From Candidatus Krumholzibacteriia bacterium (GTDB lineage: Bacteria; Krumholzibacteriota; Krumholzibacteriia; LZORAL124-64-63): a stretch of DNA of 5,226 nucleotides. The stretch spans positions 1-5,226 of the forward strand of contig JALUJS010000110.1 in NCBI GenBank assembly GCA_027056825.1. The letters run 5' to 3'. Positions 1 to 5,226 of this stretch are shown here, one piece after another. The translations under genes were made by a program, and so were the position numbers. A model generated the notes under the pieces. That model was not told where the DNA came from, did not search any database, and saw only the letters and a list, made by a program, of their open reading frames with translations. Within the stretch, counting starts at the first letter, position 1. Each line of letters starts with the position of its first letter.

Positions 1-198
1 GATGTGGTGGATGTCTTCCGCCGCAGCGAGGCCGTTCCGCCCATCGTCGATGACGCCATCGCCGCCGGGGCCAAGGTGGTCTGGCTGCAGGAGGGCGTGG
101 TGCACGAGAAAGCCGCGGCCAGGGCCTTGGCCGCCGGCCTGGATGTCATCATGGACCGCTGCCTGTACAAGGAATGGCTGCGGTTGATGAACGGATGA
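1..198 (+). CDS. CoA-binding domain protein (YccU-like), C-terminal fragment
   Basis: This is the 3' end of a gene whose start lies left of the window; 65 codons are visible, read from base 1, ending at TGA 196-198. The visible part contains the run DVVDVFRRSEAVPPIVDDAI, then GAKVVWLQEGVVHEKAAARA and a closing GLDVIMDRC. These are the characteristic second half of the small CoA-binding Rossmann proteins (YccU / CoA_binding_2 family, usually about 135-150 residues). Members bind CoA or a related nucleotide in the cytoplasm, but their physiological role is poorly defined. The GxxG nucleotide loop would be in the missing N-terminal half and cannot be checked. The stop overlaps the start of the next gene as ATGA, which suggests translational coupling. 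No functional link to the sugar genes downstream is evident. Family assignment is confident; a specific role is not. Confidence 0.88.
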   Translation, partial: DVVDVFRRSEAVPPIVDDAIAAGAKVVWLQEGVVHEKAAARALAAGLDVIMDRCLYKEWLRLMNG

Positions 199-1253
199 CC
201 CCCGTGGAATCACCCTCCCCCGTCGCCCTGCCCTGGACCCTGGTCACCGGCGCCCTCGGTTTCGTGGGCCGCCACCTGGTGCTGTCCCTGATGCGGGCCG
301 GCCTTCCGGTCTGCGGACTGGGCCAGGCCCCGGCCGCGCCCCTGGACGGCGGCGGACCCGGCGGCTTCACGCACGTGGGTCCGGACCCGCGTCTGCCCGG
401 GGCGGACCTGTACCGTTGCGACGAGGGGGACCTGGCCTACGTGACCCTGGACCTGGCCGAGGCGGCCGGGATGACCGCCCTGCTGGACCGGCTGCGCCCG
501 GCAACGGTGTACCACCTGGCCGCCCAGAGTTCGGCCGCGGTCTCGTTCAGCGATCCGGCGGGCACCCTGTCGGTCAACATCCTGGGCACTCTGAACCTGC
601 TCGAAGCGGTCCGCGCCCTGCCGGAGTTGGAGCGGCCCGCCCTGCTGGTGGTCGGCTCGGCCGAGGAATACGGCCCCCACCCCGCAGAGGCCCAGCCCCT
701 GCGGGAGGACGCGCCGCTGAATCCCATCTCGCCCTACGGGGTGAGCAAGGCCGCCCAGACCCTGCTGTGCCGGCAGTACGTGCACAGCCACGACCTGCCG
801 GTGGTCATCACCCGCTCGTTCAGCCACACCGGCCCGGGCCAGGACGCCCGCTTCGTCTTCCCCTCCTTCGCCCGCCAGATCGCCGCGGCCGAGCGGGGAA
901 CCGGCCCCGCGGTGATCCGCGTGGGCAACCTCGAGGCCGTCCGGGATTTCCTGGACGTGCGGGACGTGGTGACCGCCTACCGGGCCCTGCTCAAGGAAGG
1001 GATCAGCGGCGAGGTGTATCATGTCTCTTCAGGTCGGGGGATCAGCATCCGAAAAGGACTGGAGATCCTGCTGGACATGGCCCGCTGCCCGGTGACCGTC
1101 GAGGACGACCCGGAGCGCCTGCGGCCGTCGGACATTCCGTACCTGGTGGGAGACAACTCGAAACTGCGCGCCTGTACGGGCTGGGAGCCCGAGCGGGACA
1201 TCACCGCATCGCTGCGGGACCTGCTGGAAGAAGCCAGAAAGGAAATCTCATGA
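195..1253 (+). CDS. NAD(P)-dependent sugar-nucleotide epimerase/dehydratase (GDP-mannose dehydratase / Rmd-like extended SDR)
   Basis: Predicted cytoplasmic extended short-chain dehydrogenase/reductase of 352 residues that modifies a nucleotide-activated sugar. The Rossmann motif GALGFVG is at residues 19-25, followed by YHLAAQSS and a GSAEEYG segment (Ser155, Glu157). The catalytic pair Tyr181 and Lys185 lies in SPYGVSK. The C-terminal half has HTGPGQ, a SFARQIA stretch, VGNLEAVRDFLDVRDV and a late GDNSKL...GWEPE motif. These resemble GDP-mannose 4,6-dehydratase (Gmd) and GDP-4-keto-6-deoxy-mannose reductase (Rmd) more than UDP-xylose synthase or ArnA. Ser155/Glu157 sit where Gmd has its catalytic Thr and Glu, so dehydratase activity is possible, but Rmd-like reductase or epimerase activity cannot be excluded. 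I chose ATG 195, which overlaps the upstream stop as ATGA. ATG 174 would add seven residues, but the AAGGA before it directly abuts the codon. The stop overlaps the UDP-glucose dehydrogenase start, again as ATGA. Confidence 0.85.
   Translation: MTPVESPSPVALPWTLVTGALGFVGRHLVLSLMRAGLPVCGLGQAPAAPLDGGGPGGFTHVGPDPRLPGADLYRCDEGDLAYVTLDLAEAAGMTALLDRLRPATVYHLAAQSSAAVSFSDPAGTLSVNILGTLNLLEAVRALPELERPALLVVGSAEEYGPHPAEAQPLREDAPLNPISPYGVSKAAQTLLCRQYVHSHDLPVVITRSFSHTGPGQDARFVFPSFARQIAAAERGTGPAVIRVGNLEAVRDFLDVRDVVTAYRALLKEGISGEVYHVSSGRGISIRKGLEILLDMARCPVTVEDDPERLRPSDIPYLVGDNSKLRACTGWEPERDITASLRDLLEEARKEIS
1238..1243 (+). promoter_or_regulatory. Ribosome binding site of the UDP-glucose dehydrogenase gene
   Basis: AAAGGA lies inside the last codons of the preceding gene, six bases before ATG 1250. 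It fixes the dehydrogenase start within a much longer open frame that continues upstream without a stop. The glycine-rich NAD motif begins seven residues after this ATG, as expected for the family. Confidence 0.7.
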
Positions 1254-2572
1254 TTCGCATCTGCATGGTGGGGACAGGCTACGTGGGCCTGGTGTCGGGA
1301 GCATGCATGGCCGATTTCGGCCACAAGGTCACCTGCGTGGATATCAACGCCGAGCGCATCGAGAACCTGCGTAAGGGCGGCATCCCCTTCTACGAGCCGG
1401 GGCTGGACCGCCTGGTCCTGAAGAACGTCGAAGAAGAGCGCCTCTTCTTCACCACCGAGCTGGCCGAGGGCCTGCGCGACGCCGAGGTGGTCTTCATCGC
1501 CGTGCAGACCCCCATGTCCGAATCCGGCGAGGCCGACCTGCAGTACGTCATGAAGGTCGGCGAGCAGATCGGCGACCTGCTGACCGACCACAAGGTCATC
1601 GTGACCAAGAGCACCGTCCCGGTGGGCACCAACCGCCGCCTGCGCGAGGTCATCCAGTCGCGTCTGAAGGGCGACGTGACCTTCGACATGGCCAGCAACC
1701 CCGAGTTCCTGCGCGAGGGGTCGAGCATCGAGGACTTCATGCGGCCCGACCGCGTGGTCATCGGCGTGGAGAGCGAGCACGCGGAGAACCTGCTGCGCGA
1801 GATCTACCGGCCGCTGTACCTGCTGGACACGCCCATCGTCAAGACGGGCATCGAGACCGCCGAGCTGATCAAGTACGCCTCCAACAGCTTCCTGGCCGTG
1901 AAGATCTCGTTCATCAACGAGATGGCCGCCCTGGCCGAGACCGTGGGCGCGGACATCTTCCACGTGGCCAAGGCCATGGGCCTGGACAAACGCATCGGCC
2001 CGAAGTTCCTGCACGCTGGCCTGGGGTTCGGCGGCAGCTGCCTGCCCAAGGACACCAACGCCATCGTGCACATTGCCGCCAGCTGCGGCCGCGACATGTC
2101 GGTGGTGCGCGCGGCCATCGACGTGAACGCCGACCTGCCCCGGCGCGCCTTGGCCAAGGCCGAGCGTCTGACCGGCGGCCTGGCCGGCAGGACCGTCGCC
2201 ATGCTGGGACTGGCCTTCAAGCCGAACACCGACGACATCCGCTCGAGCGCCACCCTGCCCCTGGTCGCCGGCCTGAAGGAGCGCGGCTGCACGGTGCGGG
2301 CGCACGACCCGGCGGCCATGGAGAACTTCAAGCTCTTCCACCCGGACATCGTCTACACCGAGTCCCCCTACGAGGCCTGCGCGGGCGCGGACATCGCCAT
2401 CCTGGCCACCGAATGGAACCTGTACCGCCAGCTCGACTTCCGGAAGCTGGCCGAGGCCATGACAGGAAATTCTTTCCTGGATTGCCGGAACGTGTATGAT
2501 CGTCCCCACCTGGAGCGATTCGGTTTCCGGTACGACTGCTTCGGCAGGGCCGCCCATATTTCCGATGTCTGA
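1250..2572 (+). CDS. ugd: UDP-glucose 6-dehydrogenase
   Basis: Oxidises UDP-glucose to UDP-glucuronate with two NAD+, supplying uronic acid or a precursor for further nucleotide sugars in the cytoplasm. The protein has 440 residues, a normal length. The N-terminal Rossmann domain starts with GTGYVG (residues 8-13), followed by the YEPGL motif and STVPVGT. NPEFLREGSSIEDFMRPDRV is typical of UDP-glucose dehydrogenases. The central domain carries ELIKYASN (Lys208, Asn212) and GFGGSCLPKD with the catalytic nucleophile Cys264. The C-terminal UDP-binding domain has GLAFKPNTDDIRSS (Lys324, Asp328, Asp329) and ends with DCRNVYD. All key residues seem intact. GDP-mannose 6-dehydrogenase and UDP-ManNAc dehydrogenase are relatives, but the motif wording favours UDP-glucose. 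The ATG overlaps the upstream stop (ATGA) and has its own ribosome binding site, so the two genes are almost certainly co-transcribed. Confidence 0.95.
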   Translation: MIRICMVGTGYVGLVSGACMADFGHKVTCVDINAERIENLRKGGIPFYEPGLDRLVLKNVEEERLFFTTELAEGLRDAEVVFIAVQTPMSESGEADLQYVMKVGEQIGDLLTDHKVIVTKSTVPVGTNRRLREVIQSRLKGDVTFDMASNPEFLREGSSIEDFMRPDRVVIGVESEHAENLLREIYRPLYLLDTPIVKTGIETAELIKYASNSFLAVKISFINEMAALAETVGADIFHVAKAMGLDKRIGPKFLHAGLGFGGSCLPKDTNAIVHIAASCGRDMSVVRAAIDVNADLPRRALAKAERLTGGLAGRTVAMLGLAFKPNTDDIRSSATLPLVAGLKERGCTVRAHDPAAMENFKLFHPDIVYTESPYEACAGADIAILATEWNLYRQLDFRKLAEAMTGNSFLDCRNVYDRPHLERFGFRYDCFGRAAHISDV

Positions 2573-2577
2573 TGACC

Positions 2578-2599
2578 GATCCGCCCCCCGGGGCGGATC
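2578..2599. repeat. Perfect 10-bp inverted repeat in the spacer between ugd and the aminotransferase gene
   Basis: GATCCGCCCC (2578-2587) is the exact reverse complement of GGGGCGGATC (2590-2599), with only two bases between them. As RNA it would form a very stable GC-rich hairpin with the top pair or two opened. It starts six bases after the ugd stop and ends 21 bases before the next ATG. No T-tract follows (next bases TTCCCGACCC), so a standard intrinsic terminator is not supported. It could be a 3'-end stabiliser for the upstream message, a partial attenuator, or a palindromic protein-binding site. Confidence 0.6.
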
Positions 2600-2612
2600 T
2601 TCCCGACCCGAA

Positions 2613-2616
2613 AGGA
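2613..2616 (+). promoter_or_regulatory. Ribosome binding site of the aminotransferase gene
   Basis: AGGA within AAAGGA, four bases before ATG 2621, supports that start. It lies just after the inverted repeat, so a hairpin there should not occlude it but could affect ribosome access or coupling from the upstream gene. Confidence 0.6.
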
Positions 2617-2620
2617 TACC

Positions 2621-3763
2621 ATGAGCAGCTCCGAGCCCAGACGCGTGGGGCGTTATGACCTCGTGACGCCCATGCTGCCCTGCAAGGACGAAATCATGGC
2701 CCGGTTCGAGCGCCTCCTGCTGTCCGGGCACTACATCCTGGGCGAAGAGGTGCGCCTGCTGGAAGAGGAGCTGGCCGCGGACTGCGGGGTGCCCGCGGCC
2801 GTGGGCGTGGCCTCCGGTTCGTCGGCCCTGTTCGTGGCCCTCTCGGTGGCCGGGGTACGTCCGGGCGACGAGGTCATCACCACACCCTACACCTTCGACG
2901 CCACCATGGAGGCCATCATCCTGCTGGACGCCGTGCCGGTGTTCGTGGACATCCTGCCCGATGATCTCAACCTGGATCCTTCCCTGCTGGAGGCGGCCAT
3001 CACCGGGAAGACGCGGGCCATCCTGCCGGTGCCCATCTTCGGCGCGCCCTGCGACATGGACCCCATCCTGGCGGTGGCCGAGAAGCACGGCCTGGAAGTC
3101 ATCACCGACATGGCCCAGGCCTGGGGCACCCTCTACGACGGAAGGCCCATCGGCTCGTGCGCCCGCATGAGCACCCTCAGCTTCTATCCCACCAAGAACC
3201 TGCCTGGCATCGGCGACGGGGGCATGGTCTTCTGCCGCGATCCCGAGGACGCCGAGCGCATCCGCCGCATCCGCGGGCACCAGCCGGTGACCATGAACGG
3301 CCACCTCTACACCGGCTGGAACAGCAGGCTGGACGAGGTGCAGGCCATGGTGATCCGCATCCGCCGCGAGCGCTTCGCCGACGAGCAGGCCGACCGCGAC
3401 CGCATCGCCGACATCTACGACAGCTACATCCCGGAGACCCACCGGCTGCGCACCCCCAACGGGGGCCGGGGCATGAAGGTCACCTACCACCAGTACTGGG
3501 TGCGGTGCCGGAACCGGGCCGCCCTGCGGGAGTTGCTGGACCGCGAAGGCATCGACACCGGGATTTATTACGCCCCCCCCTTGCATCACCACGAGCTGGC
3601 CGTGTATTGTCGCACCAGTGGCCCGCTGACCGAGGCCGAGCGCGCCGGTCGCGAGGTCCTGACCCTGCCCATCCATGCCGCCCTGCCCTTTGCCGACGCC
3701 CACCGCATCGGCGCCCTGGTCGGACAGTTCCTGGAGCAGGAAGCCGCCTCAACCTCAGCCTGA
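2621..3763 (+). CDS. DegT/DnrJ/EryC1/StrS-family PLP-dependent sugar aminotransferase
   Basis: Predicted cytoplasmic, PLP-dependent enzyme of 380 residues that transfers an amino group, usually from glutamate, to a keto-sugar nucleotide. The fold-type I landmarks are in order: SGSSAL (residues 65-70, phosphate-binding turn), DEVITTPYTFDAT, then ITDMAQAWG with Asp163 (pyridine-nitrogen contact) and Gln166. SFYPTKNLPGIGDGG follows, with the Schiff-base Lys192, then WNSRLDE (Asn234, Arg236, Asp238). The C-terminal part has GIDTGIYYAPPLHHH and VLTLPIHAALP, usual for the family. Length is normal and no catalytic residue is missing. The substrate cannot be read from sequence; a 3- or 4-keto sugar nucleotide made by a dehydratase such as the upstream SDR enzyme would fit. 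The gene follows ugd by 48 bases and precedes the HemC-like gene by 10, consistent with one operon. Confidence 0.92.
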   Translation: MSSSEPRRVGRYDLVTPMLPCKDEIMARFERLLLSGHYILGEEVRLLEEELAADCGVPAAVGVASGSSALFVALSVAGVRPGDEVITTPYTFDATMEAIILLDAVPVFVDILPDDLNLDPSLLEAAITGKTRAILPVPIFGAPCDMDPILAVAEKHGLEVITDMAQAWGTLYDGRPIGSCARMSTLSFYPTKNLPGIGDGGMVFCRDPEDAERIRRIRGHQPVTMNGHLYTGWNSRLDEVQAMVIRIRRERFADEQADRDRIADIYDSYIPETHRLRTPNGGRGMKVTYHQYWVRCRNRAALRELLDREGIDTGIYYAPPLHHHELAVYCRTSGPLTEAERAGREVLTLPIHAALPFADAHRIGALVGQFLEQEAASTSA

Positions 3764-3768
3764 GAAGG
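3763..3768 (+). promoter_or_regulatory. Ribosome binding site that sets a GTG start for the HemC-like gene
   Basis: AGAAGG, overlapping the last base of the aminotransferase stop codon, sits five bases before GTG 3774. It favours that GTG over the in-frame ATG at 3675, which lies deep inside the aminotransferase gene. The 33 residues an upstream start would add are proline/serine-rich shadow sequence with no HemC similarity. Confidence 0.65.
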
Positions 3769-3773
3769 TCAGC

Positions 3774-4811
3774 GTGAAAACCAGGGTCCTGAGCTTCGGC
3801 AGCCTCTCATCGCCTCTGGCCCGCAACCAGACCCAGACCGTGCTGGACCGCCTGCAGCAGGCGGTGCCGCGGCTGAATTGCCAGCTGAACGTCTTCTCCT
3901 CCCCGGTCAAGGGCAAGGCCAAGCTCGACGAACCCTTCCTGGCCAGCTCGCGCGGCGAGGTCGAATTCCTCGAACGCAAGCTCCTGGACGACGAGGCCCG
4001 CTGCGTGGTCCTGGAGGCGGACGACATGGTCCTGCCCCTGCCCGAGGGGTTGGAGATCCTCTGCGTGCCGGACCGCGGCAATCCCTTCGACGCCTTCCTG
4101 AACCGCAAGGGCCTGCTCATGGACGAGATGGAGGCCGGCGGCACCGTGGGCGTCCTCTCGCTGCGGGCCCGCGCCCAGCTCAGCGCCCTGTGGCCGGACC
4201 TGGAATTCGAGGTCCTCAAGGGCGGGGTGGACCGCGCCATGGAAACCCACCTGCGGCGCAGCGAGATCGACGGTCTGGTCATGCCCGCGGCGGTGACCGA
4301 GCACCTGGGCATCCAGGGCATCGTGGCGGAGATCTTCTCCCCCGAGTTCGTGCTGCCCGGCCCCGGCCAGGGGCTGCTGGTTGTCATCGGCCGGACCGGC
4401 GACCACCAGGCCCGCGAGATGCTCAAGGCCCTGCACTCGGAGGCCAGCGCCGCCGAACTCCAGGCCGAACAGGCCTTCTGCGCGCGCATGATCTCGGACC
4501 AGGACCTGCCCGTGGGCGCCCTGGCCCGGGTGGAGCATTCCCAGCTCGTCATCACCGGCACCACCGGTTCGGGCCTGAACCGCCTGGCCACCCACGGCCC
4601 TGTGGAGAAGGCCGAGGCCATCGGCGACGGGTTGGCCACGGAGATCCTCTCGCGCATCGACACCTTCGCCGACCTGCTGGAGGCCGACTTTCCCGACGGC
4701 CTGCCGGACGAGGACCACGCGGACGAGGACGATCTGCTGGAGGATATCGAACTGGAAAGCGGTGACAGCCTGGACCTGGACGGCTGGGTGGAGCCCGAGG
4801 AATCCGAATGA
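3774..4811 (+). CDS. Divergent hydroxymethylbilane synthase (HemC) homologue, probably non-catalytic
   Basis: The 345-residue product (GTG start) aligns by eye with porphobilinogen deaminase along its length. Matches include SSPLA near residue 12, VKGKAKLDEP at 45-54, LPLPEGL at 87-93, DPRDAF-like GNPFDAF at 102-108, SLRARAQL at 129-136, LPGPGQG at 194-200 and LPVGA at 245-249 opening the C-terminal domain. Normal HemC joins four porphobilinogens on a dipyrromethane cofactor bound to a cysteine. By E. coli numbering, that Cys242 is replaced by Gln243 here. Arg11 becomes Leu11, Lys83 Asp83, Arg132 Ala132, Arg149 Lys149 and Arg155 Ala155; the KGLFVKELE loop loses its lysines. The catalytic Asp84 and Arg131 appear kept. 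Residues 302-345 form a strongly acidic tail, about half Asp/Glu, absent from ordinary HemC. There is no signal peptide or membrane segment. The frame is intact, so it appears to be a maintained gene. True enzymatic function is doubtful; ligand binding or a regulatory role is possible but unproven. Confidence 0.75.
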   Translation: MKTRVLSFGSLSSPLARNQTQTVLDRLQQAVPRLNCQLNVFSSPVKGKAKLDEPFLASSRGEVEFLERKLLDDEARCVVLEADDMVLPLPEGLEILCVPDRGNPFDAFLNRKGLLMDEMEAGGTVGVLSLRARAQLSALWPDLEFEVLKGGVDRAMETHLRRSEIDGLVMPAAVTEHLGIQGIVAEIFSPEFVLPGPGQGLLVVIGRTGDHQAREMLKALHSEASAAELQAEQAFCARMISDQDLPVGALARVEHSQLVITGTTGSGLNRLATHGPVEKAEAIGDGLATEILSRIDTFADLLEADFPDGLPDEDHADEDDLLEDIELESGDSLDLDGWVEPEESE

Positions 4812-4814
4812 TCC

Positions 4815-4844
4815 GGCGGCCTCCCGTTGCGGGAACCGGCCGCC
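4815..4844. terminator. Bulged hairpin between convergent genes, possible bidirectional terminator
   Basis: GGCGGCC (4815-4821) pairs with GGCCGCC (4838-4844), and the adjoining TCCCG (4822-4826) pairs with CGGGA (4830-4834). This gives a 12-bp stem with a TTG loop and a three-base bulge (ACC, 4835-4837). It begins four bases after the HemC-like stop and lies before the converging PyrD-like stop at 4866, where a shared terminator is expected. Neither strand has a T-tract after the stem, so intrinsic termination is uncertain. CTCCCG occurs three times (4821, 4844, 4855), allowing an alternative pairing of 4830-4834 with 4845-4849. Confidence 0.4.
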
Positions 4845-4865
4845 TCCCGAACCCCTCCCGATAGA

Positions 4866-5226
4866 TCAGCCGCTTGCCGGACCCAGTTCGCGGGCGATGC
4901 CGGCCGCGCAGAACGGATCGCGCATCTGCGCGGTGCCCACCTGCACGGCCACCGCGCCGAGGGCGAAGAACTTCAGCGCGTCCTGCGCCGTGGCGATGCC
5001 GCCGACGCCCACCACCGGAACCTGCGCCTGGCGGATGATCTCGTCGACCTTGGCCAGGGCCAGCGGCAGGATGGCGGCCCCCGAGTAGCCGCCGAAACGG
5101 CGGGGGAGGACGGGTTCGCCGCTGCGCAGGTCCACGTCCAGGCCCAGGAAGGTGTTGACGGCGCTGACGGCGTCGGCCCCCGCGTCGGCGGCGGCCCGGG
5201 CCAGGCCGGCGATGTCGGTCACGTTG
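4866..5226 (-). CDS. pyrD: Dihydroorotate dehydrogenase, class 1 (PyrD-like), C-terminal fragment
   Basis: This minus-strand gene runs off the right edge, so its start is not visible. About 119 C-terminal residues can be read, ending at TGA (4868-4866). The enzyme oxidises dihydroorotate to orotate in pyrimidine synthesis using FMN in a TIM barrel. The fragment begins with NVTDIAGLARAAADAGADA, matching the PNVTDI region of class 1 enzymes. It continues with AVNTF (Asn contacting substrate/FMN), a GGYSGAAILPLAL segment equivalent to the family's GGLSGPAI.P.AL, and the FMN-phosphate motifs VVGVGGI and AVQVGTA. The wording resembles class 1B (PyrD with a PyrK partner), but the catalytic Cys loop lies outside the window. 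The protein stops about 15 residues after QMRDP, whereas class 1B enzymes usually continue some 30-40, so the C-terminal helix looks short. The gene converges on the plus-strand operon and is a separate transcription unit. Confidence 0.88.
   Translation of the reverse strand, partial: NVTDIAGLARAAADAGADAVSAVNTFLGLDVDLRSGEPVLPRRFGGYSGAAILPLALAKVDEIIRQAQVPVVGVGGIATAQDALKFFALGAVAVQVGTAQMRDPFCAAGIARELGPASG

Noticed and set aside
210..1022. A 270-residue minus-strand open frame opposite the SDR gene
   Set aside because: It is antisense to a gene with clear catalytic motifs and has low-complexity Gly/Gln/His composition; no family resemblance.
416..1249. Upstream extension of the ugd frame to an ATG at 416
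   Set aside because: The extra 278 residues overlap the SDR gene in another frame and are Pro/Gly/Arg-rich shadow sequence; the NAD motif starts right after ATG 1250, which has a good ribosome binding site.
1019..3703. A very long (894-residue) minus-strand open frame across the SDR, ugd and aminotransferase genes
   Set aside because: It is antisense to three well-recognised genes, is rich in Gly/His/Gln/Val typical of GC-rich shadow frames, and shows no domain motif.
3807..4718. Two long minus-strand open frames and a plus-strand +1 frame over the HemC-like gene
   Set aside because: Only the 3774-4811 frame shows homology, a ribosome binding site and plausible composition; the others are shadows of GC-rich codons.
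3774..4811. Treating the HemC-like gene as a pseudogene
   Set aside because: The frame is intact over 345 codons with conserved scaffold motifs, operon spacing and a ribosome binding site; the losses are focused on active-site positions rather than random decay.
4762..5088. A 108-residue plus-strand open frame crossing the convergent intergenic region
   Set aside because: It overlaps the HemC-like gene end and runs antisense to the PyrD-like gene; no motif or ribosome binding site supports it.

Overview
This window is a compact, very GC-rich stretch of bacterial chromosome with strong G/C preference at third codon positions. It carries four complete plus-strand genes, the 3' end of a fifth at the left edge, and the 3' end of a minus-strand gene at the right edge. 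I see no mobile element, CRISPR array, tRNA or rRNA. The host cannot be named from this sequence. A GC-rich, probably Gram-negative or environmental candidate-phylum bacterium would fit, but that is inference.

Layout. 1-198: C-terminal end of a YccU-type CoA-binding (Rossmann) protein. 195-1253: an NAD(P)-dependent extended-SDR sugar-nucleotide enzyme resembling GDP-mannose 4,6-dehydratase / GDP-6-deoxy-4-keto-mannose reductase. 1250-2572: UDP-glucose 6-dehydrogenase with all main catalytic motifs. 2573-2620: a short spacer with a perfect 10-bp inverted repeat. 2621-3763: a DegT/DnrJ/EryC1/StrS-family PLP sugar aminotransferase. 3774-4811: a divergent homologue of hydroxymethylbilane synthase (HemC). 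4812-4865: a convergent intergenic region holding a hairpin. 4866-5226, minus strand: C-terminal part of a class 1 dihydroorotate dehydrogenase (PyrD-like).

The plus-strand genes look like one transcription unit. The first two junctions are 4-base ATGA stop/start overlaps, and the others are gaps of 48 and 10 bases. The SDR enzyme, the UDP-glucose dehydrogenase and the aminotransferase together suggest synthesis of activated uronic and amino/deoxy sugars for a surface polysaccharide or glycoconjugate. The exact sugar cannot be deduced.

The most notable gene is the last plus-strand one. It aligns with HemC over all three domains, but it lacks the cysteine that anchors the dipyrromethane cofactor (Gln in its place) and most of the arginines and lysines that bind the cofactor and substrate. 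It also carries a strongly acidic C-terminal tail. It is therefore unlikely to make hydroxymethylbilane and may be a repurposed, catalytically dead HemC-fold protein travelling with sugar-nucleotide genes.
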